NCBI RefSeq assembly: GCF_965363235.1
Contig: NC_134845.1
Span: 20,896,524-20,960,523, forward strand
Direction of reading: 5' to 3'
Origin: Mytilus galloprovincialis
Taxonomy: Eukaryota; Mollusca; Bivalvia; Mytilida; Mytilidae
Length of the DNA: 64,000 bases
The notes under the pieces are model-generated. The model ran no database searches. It was not told the origin of the DNA and saw only the letters and a list, made by a program, of their open reading frames with translations. Positions 45,970 through 58,549 of the stretch are shown piece by piece. How positions within the stretch are numbered: position 1 is the stretch's first letter; every line of letters begins with the position of its first letter. The translations under genes and the position numbers were made by a program.

Positions 45970-46540
45970 CAATTATAACGCAATGACGGGATGTTTAAGT
46001 ACAGTGCCATGTCAAATTGATATCACCAAAACAGACTAAAAAGTTAAGGTAATATCAATAAAGATAAATAAAAGAATACTTTAACACTTTATTAAGATGA
46101 TAAACATCGTCAGTACACATAATCTATGCTTTAAGACCATCGTGAATTTGATACGGAGTATTTATAAACGAAGTCTAGGTACCTTCTGATGGATTTTCTA
46201 AGAAAAACGACGAGACGTTCTTCATTTTCTTTGACAAACCCCTGGTTCATCAACTTCTGCTCAGACACTGGTGACGTTTTACAAAGTCAGAGTAGGAACT
46301 GCAAGCTATGGAATACCGAATAAGTTGGGAAATGTGTATCCTATTTGCAAGTGAAGTTGGTATATTGCTACTAATTAGGTAGTGGATATTCATAATTTTA
46401 AAATTTAAATCTTCTCGTTTGTCATAGATTCTGGTCCTGATATGACCGTGTATGTCAAATTCGAGGTAAAAGTCTAAAAATGATTCAGACGAAGCAGTGT
46501 CTGAACACTCTGCCTCCAGATGTCCTAAGTGCATTCCCTG
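45970..46540 (-). pseudogene. Reverse-transcriptase C-terminal relic
   Basis: Minus strand from 46534: SFLDFYLEFDIHGHIRTRIY, DKREDLNFKI, SSNIPTSLANRIHISQLIRY, SIACSSYSDFVKRHQCL. After a frameshift near 46255 it continues LMNQGFVKENEERL and VFLRKSIRRY. The block matches the reverse-transcriptase end seen at 24205 and 42990. The active site is absent. The tail includes 'GACATGGCACTGTACTTAAACATCCCGTC', also typical of these elements. Decayed and 5'-truncated. Confidence 0.8.
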
Positions 46541-46559
46541 AGATCAGACAACATACAAG

Positions 46560-48890
46560 TTCATCGTTCGGTCAGCGGGTATAGTATTCATGTGTAAAAT
46601 GGACGTCATGTTTAAATTTAGAAAATTGAAATGTAGTTTATTTATGTTTTGAACGTTTTATTAAGTGTCTACTCAATACGGTTGACATAACTGCACAAAA
46701 ATGATTTTTTGCTTTGTCCCAAGTAGCACAAATTTTAAAACGGTGTAAAAGAAATTGTTCAAACATACGGGCTTTCGCCTTGATAAACATGTTAGTTTAG
46801 CCCAAGATAATAACTTACATAAGCATTACATTTATGTTTTTCTCTGGTAACTTGCGTAACAAATGTTAAATTTAGGTCTTCGTACACAAATTGATATACA
46901 ACAAGACTTTTTATGTTTTATCCCTATTAACAATTAATGAAATATTATGTACTCTTTCTCCTATAGGTGAACACAGTTAAAGGTTCACATTGTATTCCGA
47001 GTCTTTAATCAACATTTAAGAAATCAATTGTTACATACATTTATGTACTTTACAAATTAATGTTACGTCCTTCCCTTATATTTCTACATTTTAATAACAA
47101 TACATTCGTTTCTTAACAATTTGAACCATTATAACATTATATCAACTTTGAACTATAATATTACAATTGACGTTGTAGAAGATAAACATAATGTTACCTA
47201 CATGTGAACCTATCTTAAAGGACAAAGGCCGACATGTATAGTATACAAACCCAATTCAATCATCAATAGATAAACTACTATATCTATTCAAGCTTACATT
47301 TTTATATACTTGTAAGCATGATCTGATATCTTTGATGAGTTATATGCGCTAATTATATTTTAAATTAATAGCAACGCAATAAGCTCAAAATATGAACAAT
47401 TCAAATCAACTTGTATTGAACAGCAAATGATTAATATTTTGCCTTCCGGTTAAATGTTATTGTTTGTTTGTTATTTTGTTTTTGGGAGGGGTGTATAACT
47501 GGGTGATCTTTGAACAATTCCTTATCGTTATTATGTCCGGCAACATTGCTCTAATAATTATTTGGTCATTTTTTTTAAGTCGCGGCGGGTATACATGTAT
47601 TTATATATCATTGCTATCGATATTTGAGGGTCAAGTGCTCCTTATGACTTATTTCCATCTCATTCTATTTTTCGGAGATGTACGTGTTGCCGCCTCTTTA
47701 AAAAAAAAACTGAAGGACTTTAAGGAAATATTTTAGGAGATTGTTTTAAAATTTAACCTACCTATATTTTATGCAGTCTTTTCTTCTTTTAGGATGTACA
47801 CATTTTATCTGTAAATGTGTTCACCAAGGCCTCTAAGAGATACCAAATTAAAGATATACATAAGGTTATCGTTACAATGATTATGTGTATAGGTTAATGT
47901 AGTTTATAATTTGCAAAAGAAAAAAAGGTTATTTTAAATCGTTTAAGCAAGATGAAAGAATATAATCCGACAATGACAGTTAAAAACAAAATACTATCAT
48001 ATACGCAAAAATATTCTAAACAGAACAATAATACAATATAAATGCCTTGTCATCAAACTTATCATTCTAATGTTTACTAGCCAGAGCTCAGTAGCAATGA
48101 AATTGTAACGTTTTTGAATAAAATAATATACAGATCAAGTGGAAACAACTTAGAAAATTACAAGCAGAGACTCCAAAACACAACGATACGAATTGGGACA
48201 GTCTTGGTGGATAAAAAAAAAATAAAAATGTGTGTTGTATACACACAATGGTTTAAAGATAACAGTGTAAGCGCTTCTTGTTGTTTTTAATGAATCGTAA
48301 ATGATAGTTGTACATACAAAATATAGATTTTATTTTCAATCTTTGTGTAGGGTGCGACATCATGGGAAACCTTTTTTTACATTGAGAAGCGCTAAAAGGT
48401 ACTTCTTCGTTAACGTGACAGCTATTACTCTGATTTTAATGTTTGCATATCATCGGTAATATATTTGTTTCATTGAATATGTGTTATTCATAAAATGGAC
48501 TTTTTTTAAAGCAATTTGATGGACGAAATTTAATTGATGTACCAAACCCATTACTTAGTTATTAGTATTATCGGACACAATTTCGAAAAAGGCTATTTTT
48601 GTTAATTTCAAAGGTCCTTTCATTTACTTATTGACCTGATGACTGTGAAAATGACGCGACTACGGAATTGGGACTTTACTTGATACACCTAGAAATTTGT
48701 TGGAAAATGTAACTTAATCTTTATATATCTTTTTCTCTCTCAAAAATATTCGGCGAAAGATTTCTTACGGTTTGTACCGTAAGCAAGCTGTGTTTATATT
48801 GCGATCGGTGCCGTTTTGAAAGATAAAGGTAGTAGTAATGTTAGAGGTTTAAGAAACTTGGCAGCTGTATTTCGCGCTGTAAATTTAAAA
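46560..48890. other. No gene seen
   Basis: A+T-rich. The 90-codon hydrophobic plus-strand frame at 47464-47736 has no recognisable motif and no suitable context. Confidence 0.5.
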
Positions 48891-48903
48891 GAGATGTTTT
48901 TAA

Positions 48904-49085
48904 GATATACCAAGGTAATGGTCTCTTGTGAGTAAGGACATTGAAACATCGTGTTGGTAAAACAAATTTGTAAAATCGAAAGTTTTAGTACCAGAAATGT
49001 AAAACGATTGATTAACGTATATACCAAAGCAATGGTCTTTTGAGTAAAGACATGAAACATCATATCTGTCAAACAATACGTGCAA
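48904..49085 (+). repeat. Short diverged tandem repeat (two units)
   Basis: 'ATATACCAAGGTAATGGTCTCTTGTGAGTAAGGACATTGAAACATC' at 48904 and 'ATATACCAAAGCAATGGTCTTTTGAGTAAAGACATGAAACATC' at about 49019, spaced about 115 bases. Appears in the minus-strand frame as repeated YSQETI/FTQKTI-like text; no gene called. Confidence 0.75.
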
Positions 49086-49499
49086 TGAAACGTAAACGTT
49101 AGTAGCGTTAATTTCCGTTGTTCTTCCGAATAGAGAAACTTCTGCGTTATGAAAACAACCTAGTAAATATCTCCGAATAACGTAAACATAACGCGTGTAA
49201 GTATCCATAGAGACAGGTCAACGCTACACGATGGGACAAAATATATTTTACTCCTGTGAAAAAGGACGCGGACACTGAGGAAATGACATCATTTAGTATT
49301 TTATATGTTCTAGGTTATATCTTATGAGAGTAACAAAGTCGAAAAGGTAAAAATAAGAACCATACCTTCTTTTACCTAATGTACCAATGTAAAATGTTTA
49401 TGTCAATTGTATGACAGGCACACAATTAGTAATTCTATTAAACTGTTGTTGTGTATTGTCTTAAATTAATTTTAGTTATTCGTTATTATTCTGTGGTTA

Positions 49500-49880
49500 A
49501 CATGTCGAAATGTACTATTATATCATTTACTTATGTATTTCTCTGTTTTGTGTGTTCTTGCATATATTAATGTACTGTGTTCCCGTCATATACAGTGGTA
49601 TAATAAACATTGCCATAAAGCGATGCGGTTTGGCTAGCCATAAAACTAAATTCAACCAACCATATTTGTCTTTAAATGGCCTGTACCATGTCTGGAATAT
49701 GGCAGTTGGTATACAATAGTTCGTTTCTATGTATGTTGCATTGTCTTGTTTTTGTTGCCCTTCAATGTTCTGTTGTTTCGTTGTTTTTTTCCTTAAAGTT
49801 GATGCGTTCCCTGGGTTATAGTTTGTAACCCGGATTTGTTTCTCTCAATCGATTAATGACTTTTGAACAGCGGTATACTA
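49500..49880 (-). repeat. M2-family mussel repeat, reversed
   Basis: 'GGCTAGCCATAAAACTAAATTCAACC', 'GCCTGTACCATGTCTGGAATATGGCAGTTG' and 'AACCCGGATTTGTTTCTCTCAATCGATTAATGACTTTTGAACAGCGGTATAC' are the reverse of 9080-9300 and 43250-43480. Confidence 0.8.
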
Positions 49881-49889
49881 AAGTTGCCT

Positions 49890-52800
49890 TTATTTAATAT
49901 CAAGTCGAACGGGATATGTAAAATTCAAAATATTATAATCTAGAATGGAAAGCTCATATCCGCTACTATTTTTTCAAAGGTTAAATATAGGGATTTGTGG
50001 CTTATTTTCAACCTTTTTTGCCCCCAACTTCTAAGTGAGTAAACTTATACTAAAATTATGTACTATCCCTACTTACCTTTTCGGGTTTCATCAGAATTCA
50101 AGGCGGTCGCTACTTATGTTTATTTATACTGTTAATATTCCAAACTTATGTCTCTTTGGTATTAAACAGAGAGATATCTGTGAACTAGTACGTAAACAAA
50201 ATAATATATCTATGAATATTACATATCTCACCAAAAGTGGCGTGGTTTGTGACACAGCTGTCTTTGCAAAGTGCAACCTGCAGAACGAGGTAAATTTTCA
50301 TTGTGTTTTAAGCAAAATAAATGTTGTCTTTCGAAATACGTTTGAAAAGTTCTTAAGTTTGTTCTTGTTTATGCACATAACCTTTATTAAAATATTTCTT
50401 TACTGTATATTAAAACTAAATTATGTACTTACGTATTCTCGAATCAAATTGGTTATTATACTGATATTTGAATCAATACATGTGTAGATTGAATAAGATA
50501 TTTTACATTTAAAACATTGTATTGATTGTAAATAGTTTTCAAAGGTAGGTAGTAGTAACATCTGTTTGACGAATTGACAATAATTTGAAGAATTATGGTG
50601 TTTTTCAACTATCATATCATCATATATGTGTATATAATTTTCAATTGTCCATTGTTTTGACATAATTATAATATTCTTATATTCTTTATTCAGTATCGAG
50701 GAACAGTATGTTAATCCGTCTTTAATATTTATCATCATAAAGTAGAATGAATAAAGCGCAACCTAAAATGTGTCGTAGTAACTGTGATTTAGTTGTATGT
50801 CTGCATTATTGTCGTATTAAAAAAATTAATTGTACATAAACTATACTATCGTCGTCTATCGGTGACGTCCATGGGAACAGTACGTATTTTGTCCGAAGTT
50901 CCATGTACACAGGTATTTATAATGACCAATGTATCGACCTTGACATCTACAATAGATGGAGACAAACTATAAATTCCGTGGCAAAACATAAACAAAAAAC
51001 TACCAAAGGACAAACAAAAGGTTAAAATTAAAATTTTCGTCAACTTTATTACTATCTTTTTAATATGTAAATCTCTTTTTCATCTAAAAAGTAACATACC
51101 AAAGAAAAATGATCTTCGAGAAAAATCCAATTAAATCCATTTAATTTACAAGTCAGTTAATTTTAGCTTTTGTCAATTATCAATTTGATGCCTGGTAATT
51201 ATTTGTTTCTTTGACGTTGCTATGATCATAGTCTTTAGTCAGACAAGAAAGAATACATAAATTCAAGACTGTTAATAGGCTAAAAATAAAGGCAACATTA
51301 TTTTATAAATATGATAAGATTTGGTATGTGTGCCAATGAGACAACTTTCCATCCAAGTCACAATTTGTAGAAGTAAGTTAATTTTTCATTTGAAATTATA
51401 CTCATAAAATTGTACTTATCTTCCAAAATAATGAACCTAATCATGATATATTTCATCCGATAGTGGTGGTCACTTTTCTTCTAGCAGCATTAAAGCAACA
51501 AGAGCTATCAAGTTTGAAGACAGTGGTAATTGCATTCAGTATATGGTTTTCAAATTTAATATGCATCTTATTCAACACCAAATCTGTACAACAGTGTCCA
51601 TACTTTCGTTTTTAAAAATAAAAATGGACTCGTCATTATGCTTTTGAAAGCCTCCTGTGTGTATTTAAAACGTCAACTTTAATAATAAAAATTAATTAGA
51701 AAGTCCCTGTTTAGTATTGGTACATTCCAGTGATATTTTGTTAAAGAGAAAAACAAGACTTTTTTTTATCAAAACTTTAGACCATTAATTTTTGGCTCCA
51801 AACTTACGGCGTTTTATAAAGTATGACTTCTGATTTGATAGACTCTATGATCAATTGAATATCGTATGAGTTGAGAAATATAATATCCTTTGATATAAAA
51901 AGATGTCACTAGTAACCCGAATTTAACTTGATCGGACAAAAACGTGTTAACGCTATTTAAATGAGATTGATCGTTATTTGATAAAGATTGACAAAAATTA
52001 AAAATTATATTTAATTCATTTCAATTCATATCAATTCATTTTAACGCCAGTCAAATAGATTTCTCTGCAGTCGATCAATTGAAATCAAGTTAGTGGTTAG
52101 TTGCGTCAAACTAATAGGCCACGCCCCTGTTAAGCTATTTCAGACATGCATTAATTCGTTTTAAACATGGATGAGACCCGGACTTTTTACAGGTAAATCA
52201 CTTAAGCGAAACGACCTCGATGTATCTATCGTTTGGGCAGAATCAATTTGCGCCAATTGCAGTTTTTTGTTTCAAACTTTAAATGCGTACAGTCTTAGTA
52301 AAGTCACATGTTTCACAATTTAAACAAGCGAATGAATAATAGGGGCGCCCGAATAATACACGTGACATGTTCATATAATATATAAGGAATTAAAATAAAA
52401 ACATTAAAATATATATGCACACGCGGTTTAAAAATGCAAAACTTGTGAATTTGTTGAAAATAAAATAGATAGATAATTATATAACATGATTTTTTATTTG
52501 CTCAAATGCACTAGATCTTTATCGCATATAAACATGCGTTTCAAAAATTGCCAAGTTCTATGAAAACTCGTGGCATGTAAGTTACGTGTGGTCCTTTGCA
52601 ACTATTTACAAAACTTTATGTATTCCTGTATATTTACCGTTTCTCTTTTTTATTTTTAACTATAATAATTCTTTATTCCGTAAGAAAATTAATATACAGC
52701 TCATAGGATCAAATACATACACAAATTATACAGTTTACTATATTGTACTCGTATGTAAATGTAGACACGGAAAACTACACAGAAATTATTCATTGTGTAC

Positions 52801-53500
52801 ATAATTTAAATCGATGTATTTCATATTTTCGGTATTGACTGTAAAAAGTGCTTAAGTGCAGTATGAGTAAAATACAGAATTAACTCTATCTTTTTTTTAT
52901 ATTTCTTTATTTTAGAGGTAAGCTACTGGCCAAGTTTCACTTATTCTGTCGCAAATCATTCACTTCAATAACCAATCAATTGTATTCTGAAAGAAGTTGA
53001 TTTGTTCTCTGTACGAATACATGAAATATTTCTCACTGAACATTATGTTTGCAATCGATGATCAAATACAAATCTACAGTATTTATATGAAAGAGACTTA
53101 ATAATATATTTCTTTATTATTATTCTACATATATTTGAAGGATCGAAATAATCAGTTCTACAAATGGATGTTATTTAAAGACTTGAAATTTTACAATTAT
53201 CAAGTGCATCCATGAAATTTTTATCGACGCACCAAATTTTTCCCTTTCATCGTGCATAACGATCTTCTTACTTGTTCGTTGCATTCTAAAATTAAAATCC
53301 TACACAAATTGCAAAAACTTTTATTCTCCGGCTAGACTGCGTAAAAGATAAATATTGCTTTGTTTGTGTATACACAATGTTTTGAAGGCCGATATCCAGT
53401 TTGGCTAAAAAAGAATTAATTTGCGCCACAAGTTAATTACGCGAATTCTTTTTTTTTTGTATCACTTAATCATAAAAACTGCAACATTCATTTGCGCCAA
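49890..53500. other. No gene confirmed; one 150-codon open frame of doubtful status
   Basis: Plus-strand 50035-50487 is open for 150 codons without an ATG near its start. It follows a pyrimidine-rich stretch ending TTCTAAG, so it could be an internal exon, and AACGAG|GTAAAT is a possible donor near 50290. No domain is visible, the C-terminal part is low-complexity hydrophobic, and no partner exon was found. A short M5 fragment lies at 51310-51380. The word TTTGCGCCA recurs near 52246, 53421 and 53490. Confidence 0.4.
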
Positions 53501-55700
53501 TAAAACAATCATTTAATTGTGCAAATATCAAATATTATACACTTGTTTTCAAATGTTTCTTCTTAGAGCACTGAGGAGGTCCTTTTTGGTATTTACATGT
53601 AGGTTCAGAATTCGCAAACTGAAAGGGCCTCCTTAGTGCACTTAGACTGACAAAAAAGTGCACAATGGACCTGATGGAAAGATAGAATTGACACAAAAAC
53701 ATGGCATACGGAAGGAGAAGTATATAATTTCGAATTTTAGTAATTATAAAGTTATTTAACAGTTGAAGTAAGTATTCTAATGTTACATGTACGTGTAAAT
53801 ATGTTAATAGTTTGGGCAATAGTTTCGAGGTAAATATGACACAATTAATAAAATTGAGAATGGAAATGGGGAATGTGTCAAGTTCCATTTATTGGCGCAA
53901 TTAATATTATAAAACAGAAGAGATGAGCGCTATTCAAACGTTTACAATATGACAAATTACACCTAACCGTTTTCACAAATCAGTAATTTTTTCGCCCGGG
54001 GATATACACCTGCCAGTAATCTACCTTCAGTAACTTTACAATACCCAGCCGTGTCATTTCCGTATATTGTACATGTAGGTATCACGTGTTATACATGTAT
54101 ATACATCAGAAATACCCATTCAAGTGATTTTTAATTTCAGAAGAACTCCATATCGGGTACATAAACATAAAATTATAATAATATAAAAAATAAATGTTGT
54201 TTTATTAAAAGCACCTAGGTATGTATTTGTAAACTTTTGTTAATTCGTTATTTCATGTATCTTTTTTTTGCTTCAATTACTTTTTTGTATCTTATTGACT
54301 TATTCGTAAATCGAAAAAACGCACAAATCTGAAATAAATCGTATGCATGGCATTGACAATGTTGAATGATTTCTCTAACTCAAAACTAGTTATACATGTA
54401 CATGTAGATGCCTCTGAAATTATATTTTTCTCGTTGGGTTGCTTGTCCATTTATTGACGTTTACGCTATATTCTTATGTTCGGTATTTGTGAAAAACGCT
54501 CATCTATCAATTTTACAAGAAATATAATACTTGTAAGTCATGAACATTGAAGTTTAACTTGCTATCATTTTTTCGTATACGCACAAACATAAAATAAAAT
54601 GAAACACCTTAAAGCGGTTTAAATTATGCAGTGCATTTTGAAAATATAGTTTCCGGTTATTTTTGTTTCATACTTTTTCTATCCCTTTTCCTAAAAATTA
54701 GTACACGGGTCACTGGTTAATATAGAATAAAATTAACGGTACCAATTTTCTTGCACCAGATGCGCATTTCGAAAATACATGTCTCTTCAGTGATTTGAAT
54801 TTGAGCTGTTTTATAAGTATATATGATGGTGCCTCGTTTTTAAGGGATTGTAATTCTTTAAAATAAATTTATCTATTCATCCATAATATACACTATAATT
54901 TCACTTTTTTTAAATGACAACTTGTATCAACCGGAAGATTTGCAGATATTGACACCTGTGCGTTTGGATTAGCATTAAAATGTTCCTGTATTTTTATAAG
55001 AAATACTTTATAACACAATCTTGGACTTGTACAAGTATATATATGCATCTATAAGTCCAAGCATGTGCATACAATAATGCATGTATGTACATGTATACGC
55101 ATGAGTTTCTCGCTACATTGAAGACCCGTAATATAGGCCTTCCTCTTTTGTCTGCTCTATAGTCAGGTTTTTGTCTCTTTTACACATTCCCCATTTCCAT
55201 TCTCATTTTTTGTAATATACGACGGTATATTAGGGAGCGTCTAAACACCACCTAGGCCGCCTTAGTGCACTAAGCTCAAGAAGCTGCACTAAGCCCATGA
55301 TGGGATGGTGCTATGAATGTAAAAAAGATACCATCGGACGCTGTTTTTTTTTAAGATAATGTATCTGATTTTTTTAGTCATTAGAAATTGTAGTTAAGTC
55401 GTAATTTGATTTTTTCTGTCATTAAAGGTTTTGTCCGACGACACGTGCCAGTAATTAACAAGGTAATAAAATCACTGACCCATGCAGAAATAAAGAAACA
55501 TAACAATTACACGGCTTCCACCTTTTTGTTTGCCGTGTTATATAATTGTTTGTTTTTGTAGGATTTAAAACAAAACTTTGTATTTCTTTCTTTTTTGAGT
55601 GTATTTTTTTATAGGTTAATTATTTTGACTTTATGATACTTTTTTGGGGTTTTTAGTCAAACTTCATTGTAATTCGAAGTTGATTTATTTTTGTAAAACG
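53500..55700. other. No gene seen; scattered mussel repeat fragments
   Basis: M4 fragments lie at 53850-53882 ('AAATTGAGAATGGAAATGGGGAATGTGTCAA') and 55105-55205 (reversed, 'TTCTCGCTACATTGAAGACCC'). A piece typical of another mussel repeat ('CACCAGATGCGCATTTCG...TGTCTCTTCAGTGAT') is at 54755-54800. The 117-codon minus-strand frame ending at 53888 begins in M4 sequence and is not a gene. Confidence 0.55.
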
Positions 55701-55734
55701 ATTGTTTTAGGTGGTGTTTGTTTCGTTGTATTTG

Positions 55735-56095
55735 TAAAATTGTATGAAAGATTGGTTTGTCCTATAATATAATATGGAGCAGGTATATGGGGTCAAAAAA
55801 AACATATTCCTGTATTAACTCTATACATAATAGGGCTTGTAGATTTTTTTCTCGGAGTACAAAAATATGCACCAAATGCTACAGTTACTAGAGACTTAGG
55901 AATACCACCTAATTTTGATAAACAGTGGAAAAGTATTATTCGTTTGTGGTGTAGATTAAATAACATGAGCTCAAATCGGTTAAGTGCAAAAGTTCACAAG
56001 TGGGCTGATAGTGTGAGTATTAAGCATAAGTGTGTTAAAAACTGGATTTTCTTAGAAAAAAAACCTTCTAGCTAAATTCAAGTCATTTATCGTGT
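55735..56095 (+). pseudogene. LINE-type reverse transcriptase C-terminal relic
   Basis: Translation gives ERLVCPII, a stop, YGAGIWGQKKHIPVLTLYII, a frameshift, then FFLGVQKYAPNATVTRDLGI, PPNFDKQWKSIIRLWCRLNN, MSSNRLSAKVHKWADSV and CVKNWIF. The pattern 'YGAeiWG...vhnramrfFlGvgkytPnaav.gdlGw.p....qwksi.rfwnRl..m...Rl.kkif.Wa....kNW.f' is the well-known region after the reverse transcriptase domain of invertebrate LINE-like elements. One stop and one frameshift show decay. Confidence 0.8.
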
Positions 56096-56339
56096 CCTGA
56101 AAATATGGACACTAACTTTGTTGTAATTTTTTTTATGTCAAAATTGTTCCTGTAACAAATACCATGTACATGTACATATATGAGGCTATGAAAGTAAATA
56201 AATAGAGTTTACAGAAATAAAGATGATAATGGGATAAGCACTTTAAATTACAGAATAAAGAGATGAAAATATAAAGAATAGATTAAATGATTCATGGTTG
56301 CTTAACGACCAGTTACAAATATTACACTCTACCCTCCAT

Positions 56340-56780
56340 GTTTTTGTCCATCTGATGAGTTAAGCCTATTTAAACTGATTATTATAGTTCGTTTTTATGT
56401 TGTACATGTACTTTTATACCACTGACCGAGACTAGGGGGAGGACAGGGAGCCCGCTAACAATTTTAACCCCGCCACATTATTTATGTATGTGCCTGTCCC
56501 AAGTCATGAGCCTGCAATTCAGTAGTTGTCGTTTGTTTATGTGTTACATATTTTTTTTCGTTCATTTTTTTGTTGTTATAAATAAGGCGGTTAGTTTTCT
56601 TGTTTAAATTGTTTTACATTATCATATCGGGGCCTTCTATAGCTGACCATGCGGATTTGGCATTGCTCATTGTTGAAGGCCGTACGGTGACCTATATTTG
56701 TTAATGTCTCTGTCATTTTGGTCTCTTGTGGACTGTTGTATAATTGGAAATCATACCACATCTTCTTTTTTTATATTCCT
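56340..56780 (-). repeat. M1-family mussel repeat, reversed
   Basis: 'CATCTGATGAGTTAAGCCTATTTAAACTGATT', 'TTTAACCCCGCCACATTATTTATGTATGTGCCTGTCCCAAGTCATGAGCCTG', 'GTTGAAGGCCGTACGGTGACCTAT' and 'TCATACCACATCTTC'. Confidence 0.9.
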
Positions 56781-56789
56781 GTGCTTTTA

Positions 56790-57720
56790 AAATGCCCATT
56801 ATAGACATATCATGATACATTAAGCTTAACATTTTAATTTATAAATAACAAATAGCGAACAATTTATATATTTATTCAATAACGACAATGTTGCTGCAAT
56901 AGGTGCCAGAAACATCAACAATATTATATTGAAAAGAAACGGCATTTTATTTCACTTGTTCTTAAAGAAAAAGATGTTTAATTTCATTTAGTATACGGAC
57001 ACTGTAAATTTTGAATGTAAATGAGTAAAAAATTGTTTATATTTATATATTGTGTCTTATACGGCTCTCATTTATCTTTTTAAATTATTGTTTAGTTCTG
57101 TGATTCTCATTTTATGTTTGTATGTGGTGAAACTATAAACTTTTCTTAAATTTATACTTGAGTCAGAAAATTAAAACCAGCAGTGTCAAAAATATTTTTT
57201 TAAGCTGACAAATATTTTACACTCAGCGGCATTCAATGTCATTGACATACTATATAGCACTAATCGCAATATACATGTACATGATATTTTGGACATCTTA
57301 TCAGTAATCTCTCTATTGAAGATGTTGAAATCTATGTATTATAATTATTCGCTTATTAGGCAAATTCATTTTCTACAAAGATATTTTCCAAAATTTTAGT
57401 TTTGATAAATACCATTACAAATAACATATTTGTCTCAGTCTCCTGTGTGAGGATATTCGATTGATAAAAAACAATAAACAATTTAAGGTCGTCAGGTAAA
57501 TGTGGATTACGGATTAAGATGTTAGATGTCAAACTTGAATTAACAAACTGAGGTGAATGTAACCCGAATATGTAGTTTCTCTTCAACAGTGTTTTAATTC
57601 CAAGTTCCTTATTTTCATTTAAACTAAATTAATTATATAGAATGATAGAAAGATTCGGAACTAAAGATAGTCACAATTAAAAATATGTATTTTGAAAAAC
57701 CGCCAGATCATATCTGATTT
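56790..57720. other. No gene seen
   Basis: A+T-rich spacer. The 76-codon minus-strand frame at 57356-57586 has no recognisable features. Confidence 0.5.
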
Positions 57721-57729
57721 AAATCCAGG

Positions 57730-57965
57730 GTCCGTATATGCATCTTCTGACATCAGACTCAGACTTCTCTTGAACTGAATATTAATGTGCGTATTGTTAT
57801 GCATTTACTTTTCTACATTGGCTAGAGGTATAGGGGGGTTAAGATCTCATAAACATGTTTAACCCCGCCGCATTTTTGCGCAAGTCACAAGTCAGGAGCC
57901 TCTGGCCTTTGTTAGTCTTGTATTATTTGAATTTTGGTTTCTTGTGTACAATTTTGAAATTAGTA
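57730..57965 (-). repeat. M4-family mussel repeat, reversed
   Basis: 'TCTTCTGACATCAGACTCAGACTTCTCTTGAACTGAATATTAATGTGCGTATTGTTATGC' and 'GTTTAACCCCGCCGCATTTTTGCGC' are the reverse of 21230-21380. Confidence 0.9.
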
Positions 57966-57981
57966 TGGCGTTTATTGTCAC

Positions 57982-58168
57982 TGGACTATATATATATATA
58001 TATATACATATATAGAACTCGTCTAAACATCAACCCAACAATGTTAGATCTGTAAATTTGCTTTCGCAAATTTTTGGTTCTTCCCTCGCCGGGATTCGAA
58101 CCCATGCTACTGTGATATCGTGACACCAAATCGCCCACACTGCAGCCGTCCCGCTAGACGCAAAAAAG
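57982..58168 (-). mobile_element. tRNA-derived SINE
   Basis: On the minus strand the head carries a perfect RNA polymerase III B box, GGTTCGAATCC (58092-58102), inside a T-loop-like CATGGGTTCGAATCCCGG. An A-box-like TAGCGGGACGGC lies near 58145-58156. The body includes the hairpin AAATTTGCGAAAGCAAATTT, and the 3' end runs into a TATATA tract at 57987-58014. This layout (tRNA-like head, body, simple-repeat tail) is that of a SINE. It is not a functional tRNA: there is no proper cloverleaf with anticodon arm. It could belong to a known bivalve SINE family such as RUDI, but I cannot confirm this. Confidence 0.8.
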
Positions 58169-58384
58169 AGCTTTCGGTGGGCATGTGTTACCTTTCCCCG
58201 TCAGTTTTAATCTAGCGGCGTACTACAGTACATGATATATAAGGCATGAAGATGTTATTGTTTACAGATCAGCTAAATTATCTATAGTAAAGGATCCTAC
58301 AAATTAATGTAATCAAGATACAGTCACAGAAAATAATTATATTCATAACTGACTCAGACGTACTTGTATATATATATATATATT

Positions 58385-58545
58385 TGTTAAGGGGCCAGCT
58401 GAAGGACGCCTCCGGGTGCGGGAATTTCTCGCTACATTGAAGACCTGTTGGTGACCTTCTGCTCAGTGTTGTTTTTTTTTTCTTTGGTCGGGTTGTTGTG
58501 TCTTTGACACATTCCCCATTTCCATTCTCAATTTTACAATGGTAC
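58385..58545 (-). repeat. M4-family fragment, reversed
   Basis: 'GGGGCCAGCTGAAGGACGCCTCCGGGTGCGGGAATTTCTCGCTACATTGAAGACC' to 'GACACATTCCCCATTTCCATTCTCAATTTTAC', the reverse of the start of 20978-21130. Confidence 0.92.
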
Positions 58546-58549
58546 GTAA

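Noticed and set aside
50035-50487. 150-codon plus-strand frame
   Set aside because: No ATG at its start, no domain, hydrophobic low-complexity end, no partner exon. Kept only as a doubtful note.
53535-53888. 117-codon minus-strand frame
   Set aside because: Starts in the M4 repeat, and the remainder shows no domain.
58092-58102. A functional tRNA gene at the GGTTCGAATCC box
   Set aside because: No complete cloverleaf or anticodon arm. The body and TA tail show a SINE.
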